This document shows, piece after piece, positions 1-7,646 of a DNA stretch of 64,000 nucleotides. The position numbers and the translations under genes were made by a program. The stretch's first letter is position 1. Every line of letters begins with the position of its first letter. The notes under the pieces were generated by a model. It did no database searches and was not told where the DNA came from. It saw only the letters and a program-made list of their open reading frames with translations. Origin of the DNA: Arthrobacter sp. StoSoilA2 (GTDB lineage Bacteria; Actinomycetota; Actinomycetes; Actinomycetales; Micrococcaceae); contig NZ_AP024643.1 of NCBI RefSeq assembly GCF_019977195.1, positions 186,001-250,000 on the forward strand. Direction: 5' to 3'.

Positions 1-239
1 TTGTCGTAACCCACGGCGACGTTGGAGACGACCTTCAGCTGCGGACCGGCGGCGTCGAGCAGTTCAGCGTCGATTCGTTCGGTGAGCAGGCTGACGATCG
101 CGTCGGCTCCGGCAACGCGGCGGAGGAGTTCCTCGCGGCTGATTGATTCGGAGCCTTCCCACGCGTCAACGTCGTGGGAAGCGCGGAGCTTTTCGAGTGC
201 CGGCTGGGGCACGCGTCCTGTGACGACTACGCGGCTCAT
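1..239 (-). CDS. D-isomer-specific 2-hydroxyacid dehydrogenase, N-terminal part (gene runs off the window)
   Basis: The reverse strand reads from an ATG at 239 to the window edge and gives about 79 residues starting MSRVVVTGRVPQPALEKL. This is the substrate-binding N-terminus of the glyoxylate/glycerate/phosphoglycerate dehydrogenase family, including the segments GADAIVSLLTERID and LKVVSNVAVGYD that lead into the NAD-binding domain. The NAD fold and catalytic Arg/Glu/His lie outside the window. Its start overlaps the stop of the upstream aminotransferase as ATGA (236-239), so the two are translationally coupled. A keto-acid/hydroxy-acid pathway is a reasonable inference, but the substrate cannot be read from this fragment. 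Confidence 0.85.
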   Translation of the reverse strand, partial: MSRVVVTGRVPQPALEKLRASHDVDAWEGSESISREELLRRVAGADAIVSLLTERIDAELLDAAGPQLKVVSNVAVGYD

Positions 240-1435
240 GCTGCCTCGATCCATTCGCGCAGGCGGCCCAGGCCCTCACGGATGGCGTCCGCTTCGATGC
301 CGGAGTAGGCCAGGCGGATGTACTGCCGTTCCTCGCCTGGCAGTCGCCGGCCGAAGTGTTCACGGGTGCAGAACGAAACGCCCGTCTTGTATAGGGCGTC
401 GGAAGCGAAGTCGCCGACGGCGGTGTAGCCCAGCCGCTGCATGGCTTCGGTGACGTCGGGGAAAAGGTAGAACGTGGACTGGGGCACGGCCACGCTCATG
501 CCGGGGATGGCATTGACAATTTCACACGCGGCGTCCCGGCGTTCCCTCAGGATGTCCAGCATCTGCTGCACCGGTTCCTGGGGGCCGCGGAGTGCTTCGA
601 TGCCGGCCCACTGCACGTAGTGCGTGGTGCACGATTCATCGTTGGTGTTCAGGGTGCTGAGCACCTGCGCGATCTCGCGCGGGGCCACAGCACAGCCAAG
701 GCGTGAGCCGGTCATGGCGAACTTCTTGCTGAACGTGTACAGGATCACGGTGCGTTCGGCCATGCCCGGAAGGGAAGCAATCGAGCTGGAGACACCTTCG
801 TAGCGGGTTTCGAAATACGCTTCGTCGGATAGGACCCAGAGGTCGTGCTCGATCGCGATTTGGGCGATGGCTTCACGTTCGGCCGCCGTGGACTCGGCAG
901 AGATGGGGTTCTGCAGGTCGTTGTAGATGATCGCGGCCGTGTTCGGAGTGATGGACGCACGGACCTGGTCAAGGTCGATCGCGAAGCCCTTGCTCGTGGG
1001 CACGTAACGGTACGGGACGGCCGTCCCGCCGAGGTATTCGATCTGCGACTCGTAGATCGGGAAGCCGGGATTGGGGTAGAGCACTTCCTGGCCGGGGTTC
1101 ATGACCGCCTGCAGGAACTTGGTGATCACTGGCTTGCCGCCGGTCATCACCACCACGTTCTCCGCAGAGAACTCCATGCCGCGCCGTGACCCTAGGTCCT
1201 CGGCCAGGGCTTCCCGGAGCTGGGGGATGCCAGGACCCGGGCAGTAGCCCGTGTACCCGTCGGCAATGGCCTTGTTCATGGCCTCAACGATGTGCGGGGC
1301 CGTCGGGATATTGATGTCGCCGAGGTGGAAGGGATACACCAGGTTTCCCTTCGACTTCCAAGCGGCAGCGGCCTGCGCGACGCTGAAAGCAGTTTCGGTG
1401 CCCAGGCGTTCGAGCCGGTGTGCGAGTTTCTGCAT
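236..1435 (-). CDS. class I/II PLP-dependent aminotransferase
   Basis: A 399-residue fold-type I aminotransferase. The PLP-binding features are visible: GYTGYCPGPG near residue 60, SDEAY at 203-207 (Asp and Tyr contact the cofactor), and SKKFAMTGSRLG around 236-247, where Lys237 should form the Schiff base and the downstream Arg binds the cofactor phosphate. Length and layout fit the aspartate/alanine/LL-diaminopimelate aminotransferase group. It is the first gene of a two-gene unit with the 2-hydroxyacid dehydrogenase (ATGA overlap), so it may make or use the keto acid that enzyme reduces. That link is inference and the amino-acid specificity is not determinable here. Confidence 0.9.
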   Translation of the reverse strand: MQKLAHRLERLGTETAFSVAQAAAAWKSKGNLVYPFHLGDINIPTAPHIVEAMNKAIADGYTGYCPGPGIPQLREALAEDLGSRRGMEFSAENVVVMTGGKPVITKFLQAVMNPGQEVLYPNPGFPIYESQIEYLGGTAVPYRYVPTSKGFAIDLDQVRASITPNTAAIIYNDLQNPISAESTAAEREAIAQIAIEHDLWVLSDEAYFETRYEGVSSSIASLPGMAERTVILYTFSKKFAMTGSRLGCAVAPREIAQVLSTLNTNDESCTTHYVQWAGIEALRGPQEPVQQMLDILRERRDAACEIVNAIPGMSVAVPQSTFYLFPDVTEAMQRLGYTAVGDFASDALYKTGVSFCTREHFGRRLPGEERQYIRLAYSGIEADAIREGLGRLREWIEAA

Positions 1436-1486
1436 CTGCTGTTTAACTCCTCATCGAGCTGATCACGGTCTCACGTGAAGTACTCA

Positions 1487-1500
1487 ACTAGTATATTAGT
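1487..1500. promoter_or_regulatory. imperfect A/T-rich palindrome upstream of the aminotransferase, candidate operator
   Basis: ACTAGTATATTAGT is palindromic except for one mismatched pair and stands out in an otherwise GC-rich region, about 52 bp upstream of the aminotransferase ATG. A/T-rich dyads like this are typical regulator or promoter sites in actinobacteria. No cognate regulator is present in the window. The divergent gap (1436-1591) also serves the DedA gene. Confidence 0.3.
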
Positions 1501-1591
1501 GATGTATTAGACTGTCTATGGATAAGCCGTCACTAAAACAGAGCGCGAAAACGACTCCCGCCGGACCGGCTGATCTGACACACTCAAGCCC

Positions 1592-2212
1592 ATGCAGTCG
1601 TTGTTCGACGGACTCCTTCACGCCAGCCCGCTGGTGGTGATGTGCATCGTGTTCGCACTGGTCTTTGCCGAGGACGCGTTGTTTATCGGCTTCGTGATCC
1701 CAGGCGAAACGGCGGCCGTGGTGGGGGGAGTCTTTGCCAGCCGTGGTGACCTTCCGCTGTGGAGCATGATCATGATCGTCATCTCGGCAGCCATCCTGGG
1801 TGACACTGTGGGCTACGAGATCGGCAAGCACCTGGGTCCACGGATTATGGCCCTGAAACTCCTGGATAAGAGACGGGCCCAGCTGCAGAAAGCCGAGGAT
1901 TTCCTCGCCCGACGTGGCGGCCTCGCCGTATTCCTCGGCCGCTTCACCGCCTTTTTCCGCGCCGTCATGCCAGCGCTCGCCGGGCTCAGCCGGATGCCCT
2001 ACCGCCGCTTCGCCATCTGGAACTTCACCGGTGGCATCATCTGGGGTGCACTTTTCGTGACCCTGGGGTTCATCGCCGGGAACTCCTACGAAGAACTAGC
2101 CCATACAGTGGGGCGCGGTGCCGCAGTGGTGGTGGGCGTCGTCGTGGTTGTCATCCTCGGCGTGTGGCAGGTCCGAAAGCATCGAACGGCGGCAAAACCC
2201 ACAGCTGACTGA
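1592..2212 (+). CDS. DedA-family (SNARE-associated Golgi protein-like) membrane protein
   Basis: 206 residues with about five hydrophobic segments. The DedA signature is present: a polar entry segment (FAEDALFIGFVIPGE), the GRF motif with following Arg (FLGRFTAFFRAVMPALAG, about residues 110-127), and the WN..G...W segment (IWNFTGGIIWG). The family comprises inner-membrane proteins implicated in lipid flipping or transport and envelope stress. It ends in a short basic/polar tail. Monocistronic; the next gene (ureA) starts 95 bp later with its own Shine-Dalgarno. Specific function unknown. Confidence 0.88.
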   Translation: MQSLFDGLLHASPLVVMCIVFALVFAEDALFIGFVIPGETAAVVGGVFASRGDLPLWSMIMIVISAAILGDTVGYEIGKHLGPRIMALKLLDKRRAQLQKAEDFLARRGGLAVFLGRFTAFFRAVMPALAGLSRMPYRRFAIWNFTGGIIWGALFVTLGFIAGNSYEELAHTVGRGAAVVVGVVVVVILGVWQVRKHRTAAKPTAD

Positions 2213-2307
2213 GACCCTCTGGAAACGTGGCGGAAACGTCCAGTCCTTACGCTGATCACAAACTGTCCCTTCGTGTGCACCCAGGTAGCGGCTTTTGAGG
2301 AGAATCG

Positions 2308-2610
2308 ATGCATCTTTTGCCCCGTGAGCAGGAAAAACTCATGATCGTGGTGGCTGCCGATCTGGCCAGGCGAAGGCAGGCGCGCGGATTGAAGCTGAAC
2401 TACCCGGAAGCCATAGCGATCATCAGCTACGAGCTCATCGAGGGCGCGCGGGACGGCAAATCCGTCGCGGAGCTCATGAGTTACGGAACCACGTTGCTGA
2501 GCCGCGAAGACGTGATGGAAGGCGTGCCGGAGATGATCCACGACGTCCAAATCGAAGCCACCTTCCCGGATGGCACAAAACTCGTCACAGTCCACAACCC
2601 CATCCGATAG
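2308..2610 (+). CDS. ureA: urease subunit gamma
   Basis: 100 residues, the normal length for UreA. It begins MHLLPREQEKLMIVVAADLA and carries the conserved LNYPEAIAIISYELIEGARDG segment and the C-terminal TVHNPI ending. It is the small structural subunit of the cytoplasmic nickel urease (urea to ammonia and carbamate/CO2). A good Shine-Dalgarno (GAGGAG, 2297-2302) precedes the ATG. First gene of ureABCEFGD; ureB follows after 9 bp. Confidence 0.97.
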   Translation: MHLLPREQEKLMIVVAADLARRRQARGLKLNYPEAIAIISYELIEGARDGKSVAELMSYGTTLLSREDVMEGVPEMIHDVQIEATFPDGTKLVTVHNPIR

Positions 2611-2619
2611 GAGCCACCC

Positions 2620-2988
2620 ATGATCCCCGGTGAATACAGGCTCCGCCCCGAGCCCATCGCATGCAACAACGGCCGTGAGGCGATCGCCGTCGAGGTTGTC
2701 AATCGAGGCGACCGCCCAGTCCAGATCGGTTCGCACTACCACTTCGCGGAGGCCAACCGCGCCCTGGAGTTCGACCGTGAAGCCGCGTACGGCCGCCGCT
2801 TGGACATCCCGGCCGGCACAGCAGCCCGCTTTGAACCGGGCGACAAGAAGACCGTGCACCTGGTGGAGCTGGCAGGTTCCCGCGAAGTTTTCGGCCTGAG
2901 TAACGCCGTCAATGGAATGCTCGACGGCGGCACCCGCCCCGGCGGGACCGCTCGCCCGGGTGTTGCTATGGAAGGAGATGCGAAGTGA
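2620..2988 (+). CDS. ureB: urease subunit beta
   Basis: 122 residues starting MIPGEYRLRPEPI, with the UreB hallmarks NRGDRPVQIGSHYHFAEAN and the LDIPAGTAARFEPGDKKTVHLVELAG segment that packs against UreC. The C-terminal 20 residues are slightly long and Gly/Pro-rich, as is common in actinobacterial UreB. Its stop overlaps the ureC start (GTGA at 2985-2988), so subunits beta and alpha are translationally coupled. Confidence 0.97.
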   Translation: MIPGEYRLRPEPIACNNGREAIAVEVVNRGDRPVQIGSHYHFAEANRALEFDREAAYGRRLDIPAGTAARFEPGDKKTVHLVELAGSREVFGLSNAVNGMLDGGTRPGGTARPGVAMEGDAK

Positions 2989-4715
2989 GCTTCGAGCTTC
3001 CCCGCCGGCAATACGCCGAGCTGTACGGCCCAACGACAGGTGACGCCATCCGCCTGGCGGACACGGAACTGTTCCTCGAAATTGAGAACGACTACACCGT
3101 CTACGGCGAAGAAGTGGTCTTCGGGGGCGGCAAAGTCATCCGCGACGGCATGGGCCAAAACGGCCAGGCGACGCGCTCCGAGGACATCCCAGACACTGTC
3201 ATCACCAACGTCATCGTCCTGGACTACTCAGGGATCTACAAGGCCGACGTCGCCCTGAAGGACGGGCACATTTTCAAGATCGGCAAAGCCGGCAACCCGC
3301 AGATCATGGACGGCGTGGACATCGTGATCGGCGCCAGCACCGAGATCATCGCCGGGGAACGCAAAATCCTGACAGCCGGCGGCATCGACACACACATCCA
3401 TTTCATTTCCCCCGAACAGGTTCCCACTGCACTCTGCAGCGGCGTGACCACAATGGTGGGCGGGGGCACGGGACCTGCGGAAGGAACCAAAGCCACCACC
3501 ATCACGCCCGGATCCTGGCACATCGCGCGCATGCTCCAGGCTGCCGAAGGGCTCCCCATCAACATCGGCCTGCTTGGCAAAGGCCACGCGTCCGCCGTCG
3601 AGCCCCTCGCAGAGCAGATCCGCGCCGGTGCCGTAGGCCTGAAAGTCCATGAGGACTGGGGCTCCACCACGTCCTCCATAGACATGTCCCTGCGGGTGGC
3701 CGACGAATACGACATCCAGGTCGCCATCCACACAGACACCCTCAACGAATGCGGCTTCGTGGAAGACACCATCAACGCAATCGACGGCCGGGTCATCCAC
3801 ACCTTCCACACAGAGGGCGCCGGCGGCGGCCACGCCCCGGACATCATCAAGATCGCCGGGCTGCCCAACGTGCTACCCGCCTCCACCAACCCCACGCTGC
3901 CATACACCAAAAACACCATAGAAGAGCACCTGGACATGCTCATGGTCTGCCACCACCTCAACCCGGACATCCCGGAAGACGTGGCCTTCGCCGACTCCCG
4001 CATCCGTGCCGAAACCATCGCAGCCGAGGACGTCCTGCACGATCTCGGCATCTTCGCCATCACGTCCTCGGACTCCCAGGCAATGGGCCGCGTAGGCGAG
4101 GTGATCACCCGGACCTGGCAAGTGGCCGATGCCATGAAACGGCAGCGCGGCATGCTGAAGGACCCAACCGGCGCGCCGCACGGCTCAGCAGAAAGCGACA
4201 ACTTCCGGCTCAAACGGTACATAGCCAAATACACCATCAACCCCGCCATCGCACAGGGCATGGCAGACGTCATTGGCTCCGTCGAAGAAGGAAAATTCGC
4301 GGACCTGGTGTTGTGGGACCCCGCCTTCTTCGGAGTGAAACCCGAGCTCGTCATCAAAGGCGGACAGATCGCCTACGCACTCATGGGCGACTCCAACGCC
4401 TCCATTCCCACGCCGCAGCCCCGCACCATGCGGCCCATGTTCGCCACCTACGGAAGAGCGCTCCAACACACGTCCATCACGTTCCTCTCCAAAGCCGCGA
4501 TCGACGCCGGCGTGCCGGCCGAGCTTGGCCTCGAACGCCTCATCCGGCCCGTCACCGGCATCAGGAACCTGCGCAAAGCCGACCTCAAGTTCAACGGCGA
4601 AACCCCGGACATCGTCGTCGACCCCGAAACCTACAAGGTGACAGTTGACGGCGTCGAAGCCACCTGCGAACCCTCCGACGTGCTGCCCATGGCGCAGCGC
4701 TACCACCTCTTCTAG
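2985..4715 (+). CDS. ureC: urease subunit alpha (catalytic)
   Basis: 576 residues with a GTG start. All catalytic positions are present at the canonical numbering: His137 and His139 (DTHIHF), the Lys220 to be carbamylated (GAVGLKVHEDWG), His249, His275, the mobile-flap Cys322-His323 (MVCHHLN) and Asp363 (TSSDSQAMGR). The enzyme should therefore be a functional bi-nickel urease. Coding is strongly C-rich on the + strand, in contrast to the 5' parts of ureF and ureD downstream. It is followed after 7 bp by ureE. Confidence 0.98.
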   Translation: MSFELPRRQYAELYGPTTGDAIRLADTELFLEIENDYTVYGEEVVFGGGKVIRDGMGQNGQATRSEDIPDTVITNVIVLDYSGIYKADVALKDGHIFKIGKAGNPQIMDGVDIVIGASTEIIAGERKILTAGGIDTHIHFISPEQVPTALCSGVTTMVGGGTGPAEGTKATTITPGSWHIARMLQAAEGLPINIGLLGKGHASAVEPLAEQIRAGAVGLKVHEDWGSTTSSIDMSLRVADEYDIQVAIHTDTLNECGFVEDTINAIDGRVIHTFHTEGAGGGHAPDIIKIAGLPNVLPASTNPTLPYTKNTIEEHLDMLMVCHHLNPDIPEDVAFADSRIRAETIAAEDVLHDLGIFAITSSDSQAMGRVGEVITRTWQVADAMKRQRGMLKDPTGAPHGSAESDNFRLKRYIAKYTINPAIAQGMADVIGSVEEGKFADLVLWDPAFFGVKPELVIKGGQIAYALMGDSNASIPTPQPRTMRPMFATYGRALQHTSITFLSKAAIDAGVPAELGLERLIRPVTGIRNLRKADLKFNGETPDIVVDPETYKVTVDGVEATCEPSDVLPMAQRYHLF

Positions 4716-4722
4716 GACCCTC

Positions 4723-5196
4723 ATGATCATCGAAAAAATCCTGGGCAACCTCCACGAACAGCCCGACGCCTACGCCGGCCGCCACAAAGAAAAAGTGATC
4801 CTGCCCAGCGCCCTGCTCGTCAAACGCATCCAACGCGTCACCACCGACCACGGCAAAGAACTCGGCATCCGGCTCCCCACCGGATCCGGCGACCTGCGCG
4901 ACGGCGACATCCTCGCCGCCGACGACGCCAACCTCATCGTCATCTCCGTGCTGCCAACAGACGTCCTCGTCATAGCTCCGCGCAGCATCCACGAAATGGG
5001 GGTCGTCGCACACTCCCTCGGCAACCGGCATCTGCAGGCACAATTCTTCGACACCTCATCCGAATACGGGGCCGACGTCATGGTTTGCCAATATGACCAC
5101 ACGGTCGAGGACTACCTGAAGAGCGTCGGCGTCCCCTACGACAGGCAAGAGCGGGTCATGCCGGTGCCCTTCCGCCATGCTGAGCATTCGCACTAA
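4723..5196 (+). CDS. ureE: urease accessory protein UreE (nickel chaperone)
   Basis: 157 residues from the ATG at 4723 (a longer reading back to 4645 would overlap ureC and has no support). It contains the UreE N-terminal beta domain and the metal-binding core segment HSLGNRHLQAQF (GNRH is the family motif with the conserved nickel-ligand His). The C-terminus is short with only a few histidines (HAEHSH), so it is not one of the long poly-His UreE forms. It delivers nickel to the UreDFG-apourease complex. Confidence 0.95.
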   Translation: MIIEKILGNLHEQPDAYAGRHKEKVILPSALLVKRIQRVTTDHGKELGIRLPTGSGDLRDGDILAADDANLIVISVLPTDVLVIAPRSIHEMGVVAHSLGNRHLQAQFFDTSSEYGADVMVCQYDHTVEDYLKSVGVPYDRQERVMPVPFRHAEHSH

Positions 5197-5232
5197 GCGT
5201 GTGTCCGAAAGCGGTTGCGGCTGGGGCGCCGC

Positions 5233-5293
5233 CCCGAAATTTGGGCCGTGCCCGCTTCGCGATGCCCTCCACACCGCGGCCCAAAATTTCGGG
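5233..5293. repeat. palindromic element between ureE and ureF
   Basis: Left arm CCCGAAATTTGGGCCG (5233-5248) and right arm CGGCCCAAAATTTCGGG (5277-5293) are complementary apart from a single extra base, separated by about 28 bp. The element lies in the 135-bp ureE-ureF gap, about 40 bp before the ureF ATG. The arms and loop edges (GGGCCGTGCCCG, CCGCGGCCC, CGGCTCCG) are shared with the element at 6662-6797. It could fold in the mRNA as a processing or stability hairpin, or be a dispersed mobile palindrome. Confidence 0.75.
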
Positions 5294-5331
5294 TCGGCTC
5301 CGGCTCTTCACCTGACTTTTCGGGGTGGCTC

Positions 5332-6000
5332 ATGACCTCATATCAGCTGGCTCTTCAGCAGTTGGTTGACTCTGCGTTGCCTACGGGGGCGTTTGCTCAT
5401 TCTTTGGGGTTTGAGAGCTACATCCACCGTGGGCTTGTTGGTGATGAGGGGGCGTTCGGGGTTTGGCTTTCTGCTTTTGTTGGCCAGCAGTTGACTTATT
5501 CGGATGGGTTGGCCGTGCGGTTTTTGTATGAGGGGGTGGATGTTGGCTTGTTGGATTCTGTTCTTTCTTCGCAGCTGTTGGCTCGGGAGGTGCGGGAGGC
5601 TTCTTTGAAAATGGGTGGGCGGTTGCTCGAGATTGGCGGGGAGGTATTTCCGTCGGCTGAGTTGGATCGCTATCGGGATCTGGTTCGTGAGGGGAGCGCT
5701 GGGGGGCATCAACCGTTGGTTTTTGGGGTGATTGCTCGGTCACTGCAGGTTCCGTACGAGGAGGCTGTTTCTGCGTATTTGTTTGCCACCGTCACTTCCC
5801 TGACCCAGAACGCCGTGCGCGCCATACCGCTTGGGCAGAACGCAGGGCAGCGGGTACTTCGGCACGCGCACGACGCCGTCGCTGCCGCCGTCCGGGATAT
5901 AGCACAACTGTGCTGGGACGACTTTGGGGCCGTCAGCCCCGGACTTGAAATTTCACAAATGCGGCACGAGCGCCAACGCGCCCGCATGTTCATGAGCTAA
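5332..6000 (+). CDS. ureF: urease accessory protein UreF
   Basis: 222 residues from ATG 5332. It starts MTSYQLALQQLVDSALPTGAFAHSLGFE, the standard UreF N-terminus, and keeps the conserved GHQPLVFGVIAR and C-terminal RHERQRARMFMS segments. I prefer this start because the upstream in-frame extension to 5215 runs through the palindromic element. UreF bridges UreD and UreG in nickel insertion. Odd feature: roughly the first 450 bp have G+T-rich codons (44 of 60 bases in 5461-5520 are G or T), whereas the remainder and the neighbouring ureE/ureG use C-rich codons. Confidence 0.94.
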   Translation: MTSYQLALQQLVDSALPTGAFAHSLGFESYIHRGLVGDEGAFGVWLSAFVGQQLTYSDGLAVRFLYEGVDVGLLDSVLSSQLLAREVREASLKMGGRLLEIGGEVFPSAELDRYRDLVREGSAGGHQPLVFGVIARSLQVPYEEAVSAYLFATVTSLTQNAVRAIPLGQNAGQRVLRHAHDAVAAAVRDIAQLCWDDFGAVSPGLEISQMRHERQRARMFMS

Positions 6001-6015
6001 CCCAGGAGGACACAC

Positions 6016-6633
6016 ATGTCAGAACCCATCAAAATCGGCGTTGGCGGACCGGTCGGCGCCGGCAAGACCCAGCTTGTGGAACGCATCACGCGCCACATGA
6101 GCCGCGACATTTCCATGGCCGCCATCACCAACGACATCTACACCATCGAAGACGCCAAAATCCTCGCAGCCAACGGCATCCTGCCCGAAGACCGCATCAT
6201 CGGAGTCGAAACCGGCGGCTGCCCCCACACCGCCATCCGTGAAGACACCTCCATGAACACAGCAGCCATCGAAGAACTCAAAACCCGGCACCCCGACCTT
6301 CAAGTCATCTTCGTCGAATCCGGCGGCGACAACCTCTCAGCCACATTCAGCCCGGAACTCGTCGACTTCTCGATGTACATCATCGACGTAGCCCAAGGCG
6401 AAAAGATCCCCCGCAAAGCCGGCCAAGGCATGATCAAATCCGACCTCTTCATCATCAACAAAACGGACCTCGCGCCGTTTGTGGGGGCGGACCTCGCGGT
6501 AATGGAGCGGGACTCCAAGGAATTCCGCGGCAACAAACCCTTCTGCTTCACCAACCTGAAGACCGACGAAGGGTTGGACGCCGTCCTGGAGTGGATCCGC
6601 CGAGACGTCCTGATGCTCGACCTGGCGCAGTGA
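6016..6633 (+). CDS. ureG: urease accessory protein UreG (GTPase)
   Basis: 205 residues, a SIMIBI-class GTPase. The P-loop GGPVGAGKT lies at residues 10-18, the nickel-binding Cys-Pro-His motif at 69-71 (TGGCPHTAIRED), and the NKTDL guanine-specificity motif further on. It powers nickel delivery into UreC. A Shine-Dalgarno (AGGAGG) precedes the ATG at 6016, and ureF ends 15 bp upstream. Its stop overlaps a GTG that is in frame with ureD (GTGA, 6630-6633). Confidence 0.97.
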   Translation: MSEPIKIGVGGPVGAGKTQLVERITRHMSRDISMAAITNDIYTIEDAKILAANGILPEDRIIGVETGGCPHTAIREDTSMNTAAIEELKTRHPDLQVIFVESGGDNLSATFSPELVDFSMYIIDVAQGEKIPRKAGQGMIKSDLFIINKTDLAPFVGADLAVMERDSKEFRGNKPFCFTNLKTDEGLDAVLEWIRRDVLMLDLAQ

Positions 6634-7646
6634 GTTTGTCCGGCAGGGGCGCGGCGAGTCCGGCGGCTTCGCCGGATTTTGGGCCGTGCCCGTCCCCAGC
6701 CGCTCCCAACTCTCGCAAGCTCGAGTCGGGGCCCTCGCGGCAGTGGGCCCCCCGCGTGGCCCACCATGCCGCGGCCCCCAAATCCGGCTCCGCCGCCTCA
6801 GCGTTTAGGACGCCGAGGGGCGAACTCCAACTGCGCGTCGCCGAGCGTGCTGGCCGATCCGTTGCCATCCATCAGTTTCATGAGGGCGCCTTGCGGGTTT
6901 TGCGGCCGCATTACTTGGATCGGAGTGGGCAGGTTTGCTACGTCATCGTGAATCCTGGCGGGGCGTATCTTGGGGCGGACTTGTTTGTTGTTGACGTGGA
7001 GGTCGAGGCTGGGGCGGAGCTGTTGTTGACTACGCAGTCTGCCACCAAGGTTTATCGGACTCCGGGCTCGTTTGCTGAGCAGCGGATGAGTGTGCGGCTG
7101 GGGGAGGGGGCGCGGTTGGAGTTCGTGCCCGACCAGTTGATTGCTTATCGGGAGGCGAGTTATCGGCAGAATTCGCGCATCAGCCTCCACCCGACGTCGA
7201 GCCTTGTCATGGCTGAGGTCATCACGCCAGGGTGGTCGCCGGACGGCGCATCCTTCAAGTACGAAGAACTGCGACTGCGGAACGAGATCTGGATCGAAGA
7301 CGAAAACGGAGCGAAACTGCTGGCTCTCGACAACCTCCTGATTCTCCCACCCGTCAACGATGTGGCAGGCATGGGGTTCATGGAGGGCTTCAGTCACCTG
7401 GGGTCGTTGATCGTGGTGGATCAGAAAGTGGATCAGGAGCTTGCCGATGAGCTGCACGAGCTCACCCGCCACCTCGACGCCTACACGGGCGTTTCCCTGA
7501 CCAAAAGTGTTGGCGGCACTACGGGGCTTGTGCTGAGATCCTTGTCAAACAGCACCGACGAACTCAATCATCTGCTGGGCTCTTGCACCGGCGTTCTCCG
7601 TAAACGCTGGCACGGGCAGGAGCCCTTGAACCTGAGGAAGTATTAA
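6630..7646 (+). CDS. ureD: urease accessory protein UreD/UreH with an unusual low-complexity N-terminus
   Basis: The conserved UreD body begins near TPRGELQLRVAERAGRS and continues through HYLDRSGQVCYVIVNPGG, TTQSATKVYRTP and FVPDQLIAYREASYRQ to the C-terminal HLLGSCTGVLRKRWHGQE. The GTG at 6630 overlaps the ureG stop, giving 338 residues and translational coupling. The first ~60 residues (Ala/Pro/Ser-rich) are encoded by the palindromic element at 6662-6797 and have no counterpart in typical UreD, so either they form a genuine extension or translation starts later (GTG 6756 is in frame but lacks a clear Shine-Dalgarno). The 6880-7180 stretch is G+T-skewed like the 5' part of ureF. Confidence 0.92.
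   Translation: MSLSGRGAASPAASPDFGPCPSPAAPNSRKLESGPSRQWAPRVAHHAAAPKSGSAASAFRTPRGELQLRVAERAGRSVAIHQFHEGALRVLRPHYLDRSGQVCYVIVNPGGAYLGADLFVVDVEVEAGAELLLTTQSATKVYRTPGSFAEQRMSVRLGEGARLEFVPDQLIAYREASYRQNSRISLHPTSSLVMAEVITPGWSPDGASFKYEELRLRNEIWIEDENGAKLLALDNLLILPPVNDVAGMGFMEGFSHLGSLIVVDQKVDQELADELHELTRHLDAYTGVSLTKSVGGTTGLVLRSLSNSTDELNHLLGSCTGVLRKRWHGQEPLNLRKY
6662..6797. repeat. large palindromic element overlapping the 5' end of ureD
   Basis: Outer arms GGCGGC (6662-6667)/GCCGCC (6792-6797) and inner arms GCCGGATTTTGGGCCG (6671-6686)/CGGCCCCCAAATCCGGC (6772-6788) pair around a ~85-bp centre. It resembles the element at 5233-5293 in arm sequence and flanks. The centre also carries CTCGCAAGCTCG, a motif that recurs in the 26014-26093 intergenic gap. 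It is read through in the ureD frame if the coupled GTG start is used. Confidence 0.7.

Noticed and set aside
2086..3033. 315-residue minus-strand frame over ureA/ureB
   Set aside because: Opposite two clear urease subunit genes and lacking any domain.
3236..4357. 373-residue minus-strand frame inside ureC
   Set aside because: ureC on the + strand has every catalytic residue at canonical numbering; the antisense frame is Met/Ser/Pro-rich with no fold.
5215..5331. Extended N-terminus of UreF
   Set aside because: Would translate the palindromic element; ATG 5332 gives the standard UreF start.
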